Below are positions 50,101 through 63,000 of a stretch of 64,000 nucleotides of DNA, one piece after another. The translations under genes and the position numbers were made by a program. Where the stretch lies: contig CP142452.1 of the NCBI GenBank assembly GCA_038049695.1, positions 30,554,501-30,618,500 on the forward strand. Reading direction: 5' to 3'. How positions within the stretch are numbered: the first letter of the stretch is position 1; every line of letters starts with the position of its first letter. The notes below the pieces were generated by a model. The model saw only the letters and a list, made by a program, of their open reading frames with translations. It had not been told where the DNA came from and made no database searches. Source of the stretch: Cinnamomum chago. Lineage: Eukaryota; Streptophyta; Magnoliopsida; Laurales; Lauraceae.

Positions 50101-52980
50101 CTAGGTGTCCGTGCCCGTAAAGTTTCACGGGCGACGGAGCCAGTTAGCTCATTTTGGGCGCTTGGAGGCTTATTTTCTAGGTTTAAGCTAACGTTCTAAC
50201 TTTTAAACCTACGTTTCAACTGTACGGACCATCCGGAATTTAGAATCTCGATCTGTCAGTTCCTACAAGTCATGAATGACTACGGACCCGTGCCCGTCAA
50301 ATTTCACGGGCAACGGACCCCGTTTGCTCATTAAGGGGCCCCGGAGGCTCGTTTTCTAGATTTAAAGCTAACGTTCTAACTTAAACCTGCGTTTCAACCG
50401 TACGGGAAATCCGGTAATCGAATTCTCGTTCTCTCAGTTCCTGCAAGTCGTGAATGACTAGGAGCCCGTGCCCGTCAAGTCTCCCAGTAAACGGAGCCCG
50501 TTTGCTTATTTTGGGCGCCCGGACTTTCGTTTTCTATGTTTTAAGCTAACGTTCTAACTTAAACTTACGTTTCGACTGTACGTGCACTCCGGGATTCGGG
50601 ATCTCGTGCCGTCAATTCCTGTAAGTCATGAATGACTAGGGGCCCGTGCCCGGCAAGTTTATAGGGCAATGGAGCCCGCTTTCTCATTTTGGGCGCTTGG
50701 AGGCTCGTTTTCAAGGTTTTAAGCTAACGTTCAAACCTAAACATAGCTTCCAACTGTGCGGGCAATCCGGGATTCGGAATCTCATTCCGTCAGTTCCTGT
50801 GAGCCATGAATGACTAGGGTCCCGTGCCCGTCAAGTTTCACGGTCAACAGATCCCGTTTGGTCATTTTGTGCCCCCGGAGGCTCGTTTTTTAGGTTTTAA
50901 GATAACGTTTTAACTTCAACCAACGTTCCAACTGTACGGGCAATCCGAGATTCGGAATCTTGTTCCGTCAACTCCTGTAAGTCATTTATGACTAGGGGCC
51001 CGTGCCTGTCAAGTTTCGAGGGCAACGGAGCCCGTTTTCTCATTTTGGGCGATCGTAGGCTCGTTTTATAGGGTTTAAGCTAATGTTCTAACCTAAACCT
51101 ACGTTTCAACTATACGGGCAATCCGGGATTTAGAATCTCGTTCTGTCAATTCTTACAAGTCATGAATGTGTAGGGGCCCGTGGCTGTCAAGTATGACGGG
51201 CAACAGACCCCGTTTCCTGATTTTGTGCTCCCGGAGGTTCGTTTTCTAGGTTTTAAGCTAACGTTCTAACTTAAATCTACGTTCTAACTATACGGGCAAT
51301 CCGGGACTCGTAATCTCGTTCCGTCAGTTCCTGTAAGTGATGAATGACTAGAGGCCCGTTTCGCCGAGTTTCAGGGGCAACGGAGCCCGTTTGCTCATTT
51401 TGGGCTCATGGAAGTTTGTTTTCTAGGTTTTAAGTTAACGATCTAACTTAAACCTACGTTTCATATGTACGGAAAATCCGGGATTCGAAACCTCGTTCCG
51501 TCAGTTCTTGCAACTGATGAATGACTAGGTGTCCGTGCCCGTAAAGTTTCACGGGCGACGGAGCCAGTTAGCTCATTTTGGGCGCTTGGAGGCTTATTTT
51601 ATAGGTTTAAGCTAACGTTCAAACTTTTAAACCTACGTTTCAACTGTACGGACCATCCGGAATTTAGAATCTCGATCTGTCAGTTCCTACAAGTCATGAA
51701 TGACTACGGACCCGTGCCCGTCAAATTTCACGGGCAACGGACCCCGTTTGCTCATTAAGGGGCCCCGGAGGCTCGTTTTCTAGATTTAAAGCTAACGTTC
51801 AAACTTAAACCTACGTTTCAACCGTACGGGAAATCCGGTAATCGAATTCTCGTTCTGTCAGTTCCTGCAAGTCGTGAATGACTAGCAGCCCGTGCCCGTG
51901 AAGTCTCCCAGTAAACGGAGCCCGTTTGCATATTTTGGGCGCCCGGACTTTCATTTTTTATGTTTTAAGCTAACGTTCTAACTTAAACTTACGTTTCGAC
52001 TGTACGTGCAATCCGGGATTCGGGATCTCGTGCCGTCAATTCCTGTAAGTCATGAATGACTAGGGGCCCGTGCCCGGCAAGTTTATAGGGCAATGGAGCC
52101 CGCTTTCTCATTTTGGGCGCTTGGAGGCTCGTTTTCAAGGTTTTAAGCTAACGTTCGAACCTAAACCTAGCTTCCAACTGTGCGGGCAATCCGGGATTCG
52201 GAATCTCATTCCGTCAGTTCCTATGAGCTATGAATGACTAGGGTCCCGTGCCCGTCAAGTTTCACGGTCAACAGATCCCGTTTGGTCATTTTTTGCCCCC
52301 GGAGGCTCGTTTTCTAGGTTTTAAGATAACGTTTTAACTTCAACCAACGTTCCAACTGTACGGGCAAGCCGAGATTCGAATCTTGTTCCGTCAACTCCTG
52401 TAAGTCATTTATGACTAGGGGCCCGTGCCCGTCAAGTTTCGAGGGCAACGGAGCCCGTTTTCTCATTTTGGGCGCTCGTAGGCTCGTTTTATAGGGTTTA
52501 AGCTAACGTTTCAACTATACGGGCAATCCGGGATTTAGAATCTCGTTCTGTCAGTTCTTACAAGTCATGAATGAGTAGGGGCCCGTGGCTGTCAAGTATC
52601 ACGGGCAACGGACCCCGTTTGCTGATTTTGTGCGCCCGGAGGTTCGTTTTCTAGGTTTTAAGCTAACGTTCTAACTAAAATCTACGTTCTAACTATACGG
52701 GCAATCCGGGACTCGTAATCTCGTTCCGTCAGTTCCAGTAAGTGATGAATGACTAGAGGCCCGTTTCGCCGAGTTTCAGGGGCAACGGAGCCCGTTTGCT
52801 CATTTTGGGCTCATGGAAGTTTGTTTTCTAGGTTTTAAGTTAACGATCTAACTTAAACCTACGTTTCATATGTACGGAAAATCCGGGATTCGGAACCTCG
52901 TTCCGTCAGTTCTTGCAAGTGATGAATGACTAGGTGTCCGTGCCCGTAAAGTTTCACGGGCGACGGAGCCAGTTAGCTCA
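44166..52980. repeat. Satellite array segment between LINE-A copies 3 and 4
   Basis: HOR M1 starts at 44926, 46322, 47746, 48636, 50032, 51456 and 52861 (lengths 1396, 1424, 890, 1396, 1424, 1405). It follows the 23,983-31,000 pattern until about 51.5-51.6 kb, then switches to the type that precedes LINE-A (ataggtttaag, gttcaaac, agcagcccgtgcccgtgaag). No genes seen. Confidence 0.92.
47874..51600. repeat. 20.94-kb superunit, partial copy 3
   Basis: Continues the 20,942/20,943-bp periodicity (29090/50032, 30514/51456) and stops matching between about 51490 and 51600. Where 30646 onward reads ttttctaggtttaag, this copy reads ttttataggtttaag and then follows the LINE-A-flanking type. Confidence 0.78.
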
Positions 52981-54599
52981 TTTTTTTTATTTTTATTTTT
53001 TTTTTTTTTTGAAGAATAAGTTGTTAGTTCTTCATTCTCAAACTATAATACAGATTACAGAAATGGGGAGCTTAGCCTTCTCCTAGGCACCAAACTCCCA
53101 AAGGGGCATACCCCTTACAGGCCTTAATTCAAAGATATACCCACAACCCGGGCAAAGGTAGCAAATAAAGTAAGAATCTCACGCTCATTAATATTAGTTG
53201 ATGTTCCAACATTCCTACTGATGAATTTGCTAAACCGAATAGTGTGGGGATGAAGCTTGGAGAATTGCACATGATCATATCGGTTTAGGATCTGCTGGAG
53301 TTTCCTCACCTGGAATCTGACATGCCAATCAGAAGTGGCTGGGTCAGCCAAGTTCATAATGGAAAGTGGATCCCCCTCTACAGTGATATAGTGAGACTGG
53401 GATGGAATAATCTGCACAATGCTATTCACCCCTGAATAGTAATTAAGGTTTACCTCAATTTGTGCACAGAGAGGAATATGAATATCTTTCCACACAATTC
53501 CCACCACTAGATGTCCAAAATTTGATAGGGAAAGTCTCCAACCAGGTTTCTGTACACACAAAGGAGAAGAAGATGGAAACTGATTGTGTGCAGGAATATT
53601 CCATAGACTTGCAATATGCTCTGGAAGTTGAAGTCCAAGGTAAAGAACCTTACTACACACTGTACGAAGAATCTGCTGGATTACCATTGCACTATTGCTG
53701 GTCTTCCTTCTGAAAATTCGGCCATTTCTTTCCGCCCAGATATGCCAGATAAACGCATTCACCACAAGTTTACCCAGATTTTGAAGATCCCTGCTGCCTT
53801 GCTCTAACTGAAGGTTGACTGATTGCATCAGGTCTATCGGGTTCTCATATTGACTAGGAGTCAGTCCCAGCTTTGAAAGAATTGACGCCCATACATCTTT
53901 AGAAAAAGGGCAATGAAGCATCAAGTGTATATCAGATTCCCAAGTTTCATTACATAGCTCACAGAGAGAGTCACATTGCACATTTCTCTGGAGGAGAAAC
54001 TCTTTGGTTTTAAGCCTTCTTCTCAGAAACATCCAAGAACATAGAGAGTGTTTCTTGATACATCCTTTAAACCAAATCAAAGAGGGCCAGGTGAGATCTT
54101 GATCAGTGAGATTACATACCCTTTTATATGCTGATTTCAACGTGAACTTTCCATCATCTTCTAGCGTCCATACTACTTCATCCTCAAACTCACTCCATGG
54201 TTCAACTTCATTGGGAGCCACTTGAAAAATCTCCATGAGTGAACTGGACGTTGCAGCAGGGAATCTCCACCCACCTTCATGAATAAACTGCCGAAGTTTC
54301 ACATCAGCCCCCAGACCCATATCATAGATCGCCCTATCTCCATAGCAATCTTTAAGTCGACCACCATTCAGCCAAGGGTCTGTCCAAAACTTTATAGTGT
54401 GGCCATTTCCTACCAGCCATTTTACATGGCTTTTAGCAAAAGGACGGACTCGCAGTAAACTTTTCCAGCCCCATGAAGCATACGGCTGAATTGGAACATC
54501 CCAGATGGATTTCCCACGCAGATATCGTGCATTGATCCATAGATTCCAGCATGTGTGCTTGTTAAGAATGACCTGCCACAACTGCCTTATCAGGGCTGC
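52981..54599 (-). mobile_element. LINE-A copy 4
   Basis: Same junctions as copies 1-3. The 30-bp tail tract (52981-53010) is T8-A-T5-A-T15, the only interrupted tail. Offset from copy 3 is 10,422 bp before the tail and 10,434 after it; the 12-bp difference equals the tail-length difference. Confidence 0.92.
53124..54599 (-). pseudogene. LINE-A ORF2 C-terminal fragment, copy 4
   Basis: Predicted protein identical to copies 1-3 (zf-RVT, WHIWAERNGRIF, degenerate RNase H-like tail). Truncated and non-functional. Confidence 0.88.
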
Positions 54600-55965
54600 T
54601 TGGAGGCTTATTTTCTAGGTTTAAGCTAACGTTCTAACTTTTAAACCTACGTTTCAACTGTACGGACCATCCGGAATTTAGAATCTCGATCTGTCAGTTC
54701 CTACAAGTCATGAATGACTACGGACCCGTGCCCGTCAAATTTCACGGGCAACGGACCCCGTTTGCTCATTAAGGGGCCCCGGAGGCTCGTTTTCTAGATT
54801 TAAAGCTAACGTTCTAACTTAAACCTACGTTTCAACCGTACGGGAAATCAGGTAATCGAATTCTCGTTCTGTCAGTTCCTGCAAGTCGTGAATGACTAGG
54901 AACCCGTGCCCGTCAAGTCTCCAAGGCAACGGAGCCCGTTTGCTTATTTTGGGCGCCCGGACTTTCGTTTTCTATGTTTTAAGCTAACGTTCTAACTTAA
55001 ACTTACGTTTCGACTGTACGTGCAATCCGGGATTCGGGATCTCGTGCCGTCAATTCCTGTAAGTCATGAATGACTAGGGGCCCGTGCCCGGCAAGTTTCT
55101 AGGGCAATGGAGCCCGCTTTCTCACTTTGGGCGCTTGGAGGCTCGTTTTCAAGGTTTTAAGCTAACGTTCTAACTTAAATCTACGTTCTAACTGTACGGG
55201 CAATCCGAGACTCGTAATCTCGTTCCGTCAGTTCCTGTAAGTCATGAATGACTAGAGGCCCGTTTCGCCGAGTTTCAGGGGCAACGGAGCCCGTTTGCTC
55301 ATTTTGGGCTCATGGAGGTTTGTTTTCTAGGTTTTAAGTTAACGATCTAACTTAAACCTACGTTTCATATGTACGGAAAATCTGGGATTCGGAACCTCGT
55401 TCCGTCAGTTCTTGCAAGTGATGAATGACTAGGTGTCCGTGCCCTTAAAGTTTCACGGGCGACGGAGCCAGTTAGCTCATTTTGGGCGCTTATTTTCTAG
55501 GTTTAAGCTAACGTTCAAACTTTTAAACCTACGTTTCAACTGTACGGACCATCCGGAATTTAGAATCTCGATCTGTCAGTTCCTACAAGTCATGAATGAC
55601 TACGGACCCGTGCCCGTCAAATTTCACGGGCAACGGACCCCGTTTGCTCATTAAGGGGCCCCGGAGGCTCGTTTTCTAGATTTAAAGCTAACGTTCTAAC
55701 TTAAACCTACGTTTCAACAGTACGGGAAATCCGGTAATCGAATTCTCGTTCTGTCAGTTCCTGCAAGTCGTGAATGACTAGGAGCCCGTGCCCGTCAAGT
55801 CTCCCAGGCAACGGAGCCCGTTTGCTTATTTTGGGCGCCCGGACTTTCGTTTTCTATGTTTTAAGCTAACTTTCTAACTTAAACTTACGTTTCGACTGTA
55901 CGTGTAATCCGGGATTCGGGATCTCGTGCCGTCAATTCCTGTAAGTCATGAATGACTAGGGGCCC
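54600..55965. repeat. Short satellite segment between LINE-A copy 4 and LINE-B copy 3
   Basis: Completes a five-monomer unit, then M1 at 55360 with the 8-bp deletion. Up to about 55.7 kb it follows the sequence after LINE-A copy 3 (offset 10,434). From about 55.8 kb (cccaggcaacgg, aactttctaac) it follows the sequence before LINE-B at 32390 (offset 23,415). The plus-strand ORF at 55433-55654 is a satellite accident. Confidence 0.9.
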
Positions 55966-55980
55966 GTGCCCGGCAAGTTT
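55966..55980. repeat. Left target-site duplication of LINE-B copy 3
   Basis: gtgcccggcaagttt, paired with 57002-57016. Confidence 0.86.
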
Positions 55981-57001
55981 TTTTTTTTTGAAGATTAAGT
56001 TAGTTCTTCATTAAATTCCAAAATTTACAGAAAAGGAGACAACCTCCCAAAGGGGCATACCCCTTACATTACAAAGACTTAAATCATAGATATGCTTCCA
56101 ACCCGGGCAAAAGTATAAAATAGACTTTGTATATCCCACTCAGTTATAGTAGTTGAGTTTCCCACATTTCTACTAATGAAATTACTGAACCGAATAGTGT
56201 GAGGATGAAGCCTGGAGAAGTGCACCTGACGAAATCTGTTAAGGATTGACTTGATTTTCCTCGTCTGAAATCTGACATGCCAATCAGAAGTGGTTGGGTT
56301 GGCCAAGTTCATATTTAACCTTGAGTCTGCCTCCACAGTAAACTGGTCATCCTGGATTTGAAGGATCTGTCTAAAACTGCCAACACAAGACAAGTAATTG
56401 AGGTTTGTTTCAATTTGTGCCCTTAGAGGTTTATGAGTATCTTTCCACAAAATGCCCACCACCAATTGACCATTATTTGATAGGGAAAGCCTCCATCCAT
56501 GATTTTGAGCAAGCAAAAGAGGGGGTGGAAGAAACTGATTTTGTGCTGGAAGATTCCACTGACTTGCAATATTCTCTGGAAGTTGAAGACCAAGATACAG
56601 GATTTTGCTGCACACTGTACGAAGAATCTGCTGAGTTACTATTGCACTTGTGCTAGTCTTCAGTCGGAATATTCGGCCATTTCTTTCAGCCCATATATGC
56701 CATATATAAGCATTCACAAGAAGTTTACCCAGAGTTTGAAGATCCCTGCTACCATGTTCTAATTGAGCGTTGACTGATTGCATCAGGTCAAGTGGTTGTT
56801 CATATTGAATAGGATTCAATCTCAGTTTAGACAGAATTAAAGACCATACAGATTGAGCAAAGGGGCAATGAAGCATCAAATGTACATCAGATTCCCAGGT
56901 AGCAGAACATAGCACACAAATAGAATCACATTGGACATGCCTTGAAGAAGAAATTCTTTAGTTTTAAGTCGCCTTCTAACAAACATCCAAGCACAGAGAC
57001 A
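55981..57001 (-). mobile_element. LINE-B copy 3
   Basis: 23,415 bp from LINE-B copy 2, with the same tail length and ends. It lies only 1.4 kb from LINE-A copy 4, whereas the A-to-B interval elsewhere is 5.6 or 9.3 kb. This shows that a recombination join lies between them. Confidence 0.92.
56079..57001 (-). pseudogene. LINE-B ORF2 C-terminal fragment, copy 3
   Basis: Frame 56915-56079 is identical at the protein level to the other full LINE-B fragments. One silent change is visible (gatctgtct at about 56364 instead of gatctgcct). The ancestral frameshift is retained. Confidence 0.85.
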
Positions 57002-57016
57002 GTGCCCGGCAAGTTT
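57002..57016. repeat. Right target-site duplication of LINE-B copy 3
   Basis: gtgcccggcaagttt; M4 continues. Confidence 0.86.
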
Positions 57017-60000
57017 CTAGGGCAATGGAGCCCGCTTTCTCATTTTGGGCGCTTGGAGGCTCGTTTTCAAGGATTTAAGCTAACGTTCTAACCTAAACCT
57101 AGCTTCCAACTGTGCGGGTAATCCGGGATTCGGAATCTCATTCCGTCAGTTCCTGTGAGCCATGAATGACTAGGGTCCCGTGCCCGTCAAGTTTCACGGT
57201 CAACAGATCCCGTTTGGTCATTTTGTGCCCCCGGAGGCTCGTTTTCTAGGTTTTAAGATAACGTTTTAACTTCAACCAACGTTCCAACTCTACGGGCAAT
57301 CCGAGATTCGAATCTTGTTCCGTCAACTCCTGTAAGTCATTTATGACTAAGGGCCCGTGCCCGTCAAGTTTCGAGGGCAACGGAGCCCGTTTTCTCATTT
57401 TCGGCGCTCGTAGGCTCGTTTTATAGGGTTTAAGCTAACGTTTCAACTATACGGGCACTCCGGGATTTAGAATCTCGTTCTGTCAGTTCTTACAAGTCAT
57501 GAATGAGTAGGGGCCCGTGGCTGTCAAGTATCACGAGCAACGGACCCCGTTTGCTGATTTTGTGCACCCGGAGGTTCGTTTTCTAGGTTTTAAGCTAACG
57601 TTCTTACTTAAATCTACGTTCTAACTATACGGGCAATCCGGGACTCGTAATCTCGTTCCGTCAGTTCCTGTAAGTGATAAATGACTAGAGGCCCGTTTCG
57701 CCGAGTTTCAGGGGCAACGGAGCCCGTTTGCTCATTTTGGGCTCATGGAAGTTTGTTTTCTAGGTTTTAAGTTAACGATCTAACTTAAACCTACGTTTCA
57801 TATGTACGGAAAATCCGGGATTCGGAACCTCGTTCCGTCAGTTCTTGCAACTGATGAATGACTAGGTGTCCGTGCCCGTAAAGTTTCACGGGCGACGGAG
57901 CCAGTTAGCTCATTTTGGGCGCTTGGAGGCTTATTTTATAGGTTTAAGCTAACGTTCAAACTTTTAAACCTACGTTTCAACTGTACGGACCATCCGGAAT
58001 TTAGAATCTCGATCTGTCAGTTCCTACAAGTTGTGAATGACTACGGACCCGTGCCCGTCAAATTTCACGGGCAACGGACCTCGTTTGCTCATTAAGGAGC
58101 CCCGGAGGCTCGTTTTCTAGATTTAAAGCTAACGTTCAAACTTAAACCTACGTTTCAACCGTACGGGAAATCCGGTAATCGAATTCTCGTTCTGTCAGTT
58201 CCTGCAAGTCGTGAATGACTAGCAGCCCGTGCCCGTGAAGTCTCCCAGTAAACGGAGCCCGTTTGCATATTTTGGGCGCCCGGACTTTCGTTTTTTATGT
58301 TTTAAGCTAACGTTCTAACTTAAACTTACGTTTCGACTGTACGTGCAATCCGGGATTCGGGATCTCGTGCCGTCAATTCCTGTAAGTCATGAATGACTAG
58401 GGGCCCGTGCCCGGCAAGTTTATAGGGCAATGGAGCCCGCTTTCTCATTTTGGGCGCTTCGAGGCTCGTTTTCAAGGTTTTAAGCTAACGTTCGAACCTA
58501 AACCTAGCTTCCAACTGTGCGGGCAATCCGGGATTCGGAATCTCATTCCGTCAGTTCCTATGAGCTATGAATGACTAGGGTCCCGTGCCCGTCAAGTTTC
58601 ACGGTCAACAGATCCCGTTTGGTCATTTTTTGCCCCCGGAGGCTCGTTTTCTAGGTTTTAAGATAACGTTTTAACTTCAACCAACGTTCCAACTGTACGG
58701 GCAAGCCGAGATTCGAATCTTGTTCCGTCAACTCCTGTAAGTCATTTATGACTAGGGGCCCGTGCCTGTCAAGTTTCGAGGGCAACGGAGCCCGTTTTCT
58801 CATTTTGGGCGCTCGTAGGCTCGTTTTATAGGGTTTAAGCTAACGTTTCAACTATACGGGCAATCCGGGATTTAGAATCTCGTTCTGTCAGTTCTTACAA
58901 GTCATGAATGAGTAGGGGCCCGTGGCTGTCAAGTATCACGGGCAACGGACCCCGTTTGCTGATTTTGTGCGCCCGGAGGTTCGTTTTCTAGGTTTTAAGC
59001 TAACGTTCTAACTAAAATCTACGTTCTAACTATACGGGCAATCCGGGACTCGTAATCTCGTTCCGTCAGTTCCAGTAAGTGATGAATGACTAGAGGCCCG
59101 TTTCGCCGAGTTTCAGGGGCAACGGAGCCCGTTTGCTCATTTTGGGCTCATGTAAGTTTGTTTTCTAGGTTTTAAGTTAACGATCTAACTTAAACCTACG
59201 TTTCATATGTACGGAAAATCCGGGATTCGGAACCTCGTTCCGTCAGTTCTTGCAAGTGATGAATGACTAGGTGTCCGTGCCCGTAAAGTTTCACGGGCGA
59301 CGGAGCCAGTTAGCTCATTTTGGGCGCTTGGAGGCTTATTTTCTAGGTTTAAGCTAACGTTCTAACTTTTAAACCTACGTTTCAACTGTACGGACCATCC
59401 GGAATTTAGAATCTCGATCTGTCAGTTCCTACAAGTCATGAATGACTACGGACCCGTGCCCGTCAAATTTCACGGGCAACGGACCCCGTTTGCTCATTAA
59501 GGGGCCCCGGAGGCTCGTTTTCTAGATTTAAAGCTAACGTTCTAACTTAAACCTACGTTTCAACCGTACGGGAAATCAGGTAATCGAATTCTCGTTCTGT
59601 CAGTTCCTGCAAGTCGTGAATGACTAGGAACCCGTGCCCGTCAAGTCTCCCAGGCAACGGAGCCCGTTTGCTTATTTTGGGCGCCCGGACTTTCGTTTTC
59701 TATGTTTTAAGCTAACGTTCTAACTTAAACTTACGTTTCGACTGTACGTGCAATCCGGGATTCGGGATCTCGTGCCGTCAATTCCTGTAAGTCATGAATG
59801 ACTAGGGGCCCGTGCCCGGCAAGTTTCTAGGGCAATGGAGCCCGCTTTCTCACTTTGGGCGCTTGGAGGCTCGTTTTCAAGGTTTTAAGCTAACGTTCTA
59901 ACCTAAACCTAGCTTCCAACTGTGCGGGCAATCCGGGATTCGGAATCTTATTCCGTCAGTTCCTGTGAGCCATGAATGACTAGGGTCCCGTGCCCGTCAA

Positions 60001-63000
60001 GTTTCACGGTCAACAGATCTCGTTTGGTCATTTTGTGCCCCCGGAGGCTCGTTTTCTAGTTTTTAAGATAACGTTTTAACTTCAACCAACGTTCCAACTG
60101 TACGGGCAATCCGAGATTCGGAATCTTTTTCGTCAACTCCTGTAAGTCATTTATGACTAGGGGCCCGTGCCCGTCAAGTTTCGAGGGCAACGGAGCCCGT
60201 TTTCTCATTTTGGGCGCTCGTAGGCTCGTTTTATAGGGTTTAAGCTAATGTTCTAACCTAAACCTACGTTTCAACTATACGGGCAATCCGGGATTTAGAA
60301 TCTCGTTCTGTCAGTTCTTACAACTCAGGAATGAGTAGGGGCCCGTGGCGGTTTTGTATCTCGGGCAACGGACCCCGTTTGCTGATTTTGTGCGCCCGGA
60401 GGTTCGTTTTTTAGGTTTTAAGCTAACGTTCTAACTTAAATCTACGTTCTAACTGTACGGGCAATCCGAGACTCGTAATCTCGTTCCGTCAGTTCCTGTA
60501 AGTCATGAATGACTAGAGGCCCGTTTCGCCGAGTTTCAGGGGCAACGGAGCCCGTTTGCTCATTTTGGGCTCATGGAGGTTTGTTTTCTAGGTTTTAAGT
60601 TAACGATCTAACTTAAACCTACGTTTCATATGTACGGAAAATCTGGGATTCGGAACCTCGTTCCGTCAGTTCTTGCAAGTGATGAATGACTAGGTGTCCG
60701 TGCCCTTAAAGTTTCACGGGCGACGGAGCCAGTTAGCTCATTTTGGGCGCTTATTTTCTAGGTTTAAGCTAACGTTCTAACTTTTAAACCTACGTTTCAA
60801 CTGTACGGACCATCTGGAATTTAGAATCTCGATCTGTCATTTCCTACAAGTCATGAATGACTACGGACCCGTGCCCGTCAAATTTCACGGGCAACGGACC
60901 CCGTTTGCTCATTAAGGGGCCCCGGAGGCTCGTTTTCTAGAATTAAAGCTAACGTTCTAACTTAAACTTACGTTTCAACAGTACGGGAAATCCGGTAATC
61001 GAATTCTCGTTCTGTCAGTTCCTGCAAGTCGTGAATGACTAGGAGCCCGTGCCCGTCAAGTCTCCCAGTAAACGGAGCCCGTTTGCTTATTTTGGGCGCC
61101 CGGACTTTCGTTTTCTATGTTTTAAGCTAACGTTCTAACTTAAACTTACGTTTCGACTGTACGTGCAATCCGGGATTTGGGATCTCGTGCCGTCAATTCC
61201 TGTAAGTCATGAATGACTAGGGGCCCGTGCCCGGCAAGTTTATAGGGCAATGGAGCCCGCTTTCTCATTTTGGAGGCTCGTTTTCAAGGTTTTAAGCTAA
61301 CGTTCTAACCTAAACCTAGCTTCCAACTGTGCGGGCAATCCGGGATTCGAAATCTCATTCCGTCAGTTCCTATGAGCTATGAATGACTAGGGTCCCGTGC
61401 CCGTCAAGTTTCACGGTCAACAGATCCCGTTTGGTCATTTTGTGCCCCCGGAGGCTCGTTTTCTAGGTATTAAGATAACGTTTTAACTTCAACCAACGTT
61501 CCAACTGTACGGGCAATCCGAGATTCGAATCTTGTTCCGTCAACTCCTGTAAGTCATTTATGACTAGGGGCCCGTGCCCGTCAAGTTTCGAGGGCAACAG
61601 AGCCCGTTTTCTCATTTTGGGCGCTCGTAGGCTCGTTTTATAGGGTTTAAGCTAACGTTTCAACTATACGGGCAATCCGGGATTTAGAATCTCGTTCTGT
61701 CAGTTCTTACAAGTCATGAATGAGTAGGGGCCCGTGGCTGTCAAGTATCACGGGCCACGGACCCCGTTTGCTGATTTTGTGCGCCCGGAGGTTCGTTTTC
61801 TAGGTTTTAAGCTAACGTTCTTACTTAAATCTACGTTCTAACTATACGGGCAATCCGGGACTCGTAATCTCGTTCCGTCAGTTCCTGTAAGTGATGAATG
61901 ACTAGAGGCCCGTTTCGCCGAGTTTCAGGGGCAACGGAGCCCGTTTGCTCATTTTGGGCTCATGGAAGTTTGTTTTCTAGGTTTTAAGTTAACGATCTAA
62001 CTTAAACCTACGTTTCATATGTACGGAAAATCCGGGATTCGGAACCTCGTTCCGTCAGTTCTTGCAACTGATGAATGACTAGGTGTCCGTGCCCGTAAAG
62101 TTTCACGGGCGACGGAGCCAGTTAGCTCATTTTGGGCTCTTGGAGGCTTATTTTCTAGGTTTAAGCTAACGTTCTAACTTTTAAACCTACGTTTCAACTG
62201 TACGTACCATCCGGAATTTAGAATCTCGATCTGTCAGTTCCTACAAGTCATGAATGACTACGGACCCGTGCCCGTCAAATTTCACGGGCAACGGACCCCG
62301 TTTGCTCATTAAGGGGCCCCGGAGGCTCGTTTTCTAGATTTAAAGCTAACGTTGTAACTTAAACCTGCGTTTCAACCGTACGGGAAATCCGGTAATCGAA
62401 TTCTCGTTCTCTCAGTTCCTGCAAGTCGTGAATGACTAGGAGCCCGTGCCCGTCAAGTCTCCCAGTAAACGGAGCCCGTTTGCTTATTTTGGGCGCCCGG
62501 ACTTTCGTTTTCTATGTTTTAAGCTAACGTTCTAACTTAAACTTACGTTTCGACTGTACGTGCAATCCGGGATTCGGGATCTCGTGCCGTCAATTCCTGT
62601 AAGTCATGAATGACTAGGGGCCCGTGCCCGGCAAGTTTATAGGGCAATGGAGCCCGCTTTCTCATTTTGGGCGCTTGGAGACTCGTTTTCAAGGTTTTAA
62701 GCTAACGTTCAAACCTAAACATAGCTTCCAACTGTGCGGGCAATCCGGGATTCGGAATCTCATTCCGTCAGTTCCTGTGAGCAATGAATGACTAGGGTCC
62801 CGTGCCCGTCAAGTTTCACGGTCAACAGATCCCGTTTGGTCATTTTGTGCCCCCGGAGGCTCGTTTTATAGGTTTTAAGATAACGTTTTAACTTCAACCA
62901 ACGTTCCAACTGTACGGGCAATCCGAGATTCGAATCTTGTTCCGTCAACTCCTGTAAGTCATTTATGACTAGGGGCCCGTGCCTGTCAAGTTTCGAGGGC

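Noticed and set aside
55433-55654. 73-codon plus-strand ORF
   Set aside because: It lies entirely in satellite M1-M2 and is open only because of the local 8-bp deletion and substitutions; equivalent positions elsewhere are closed.
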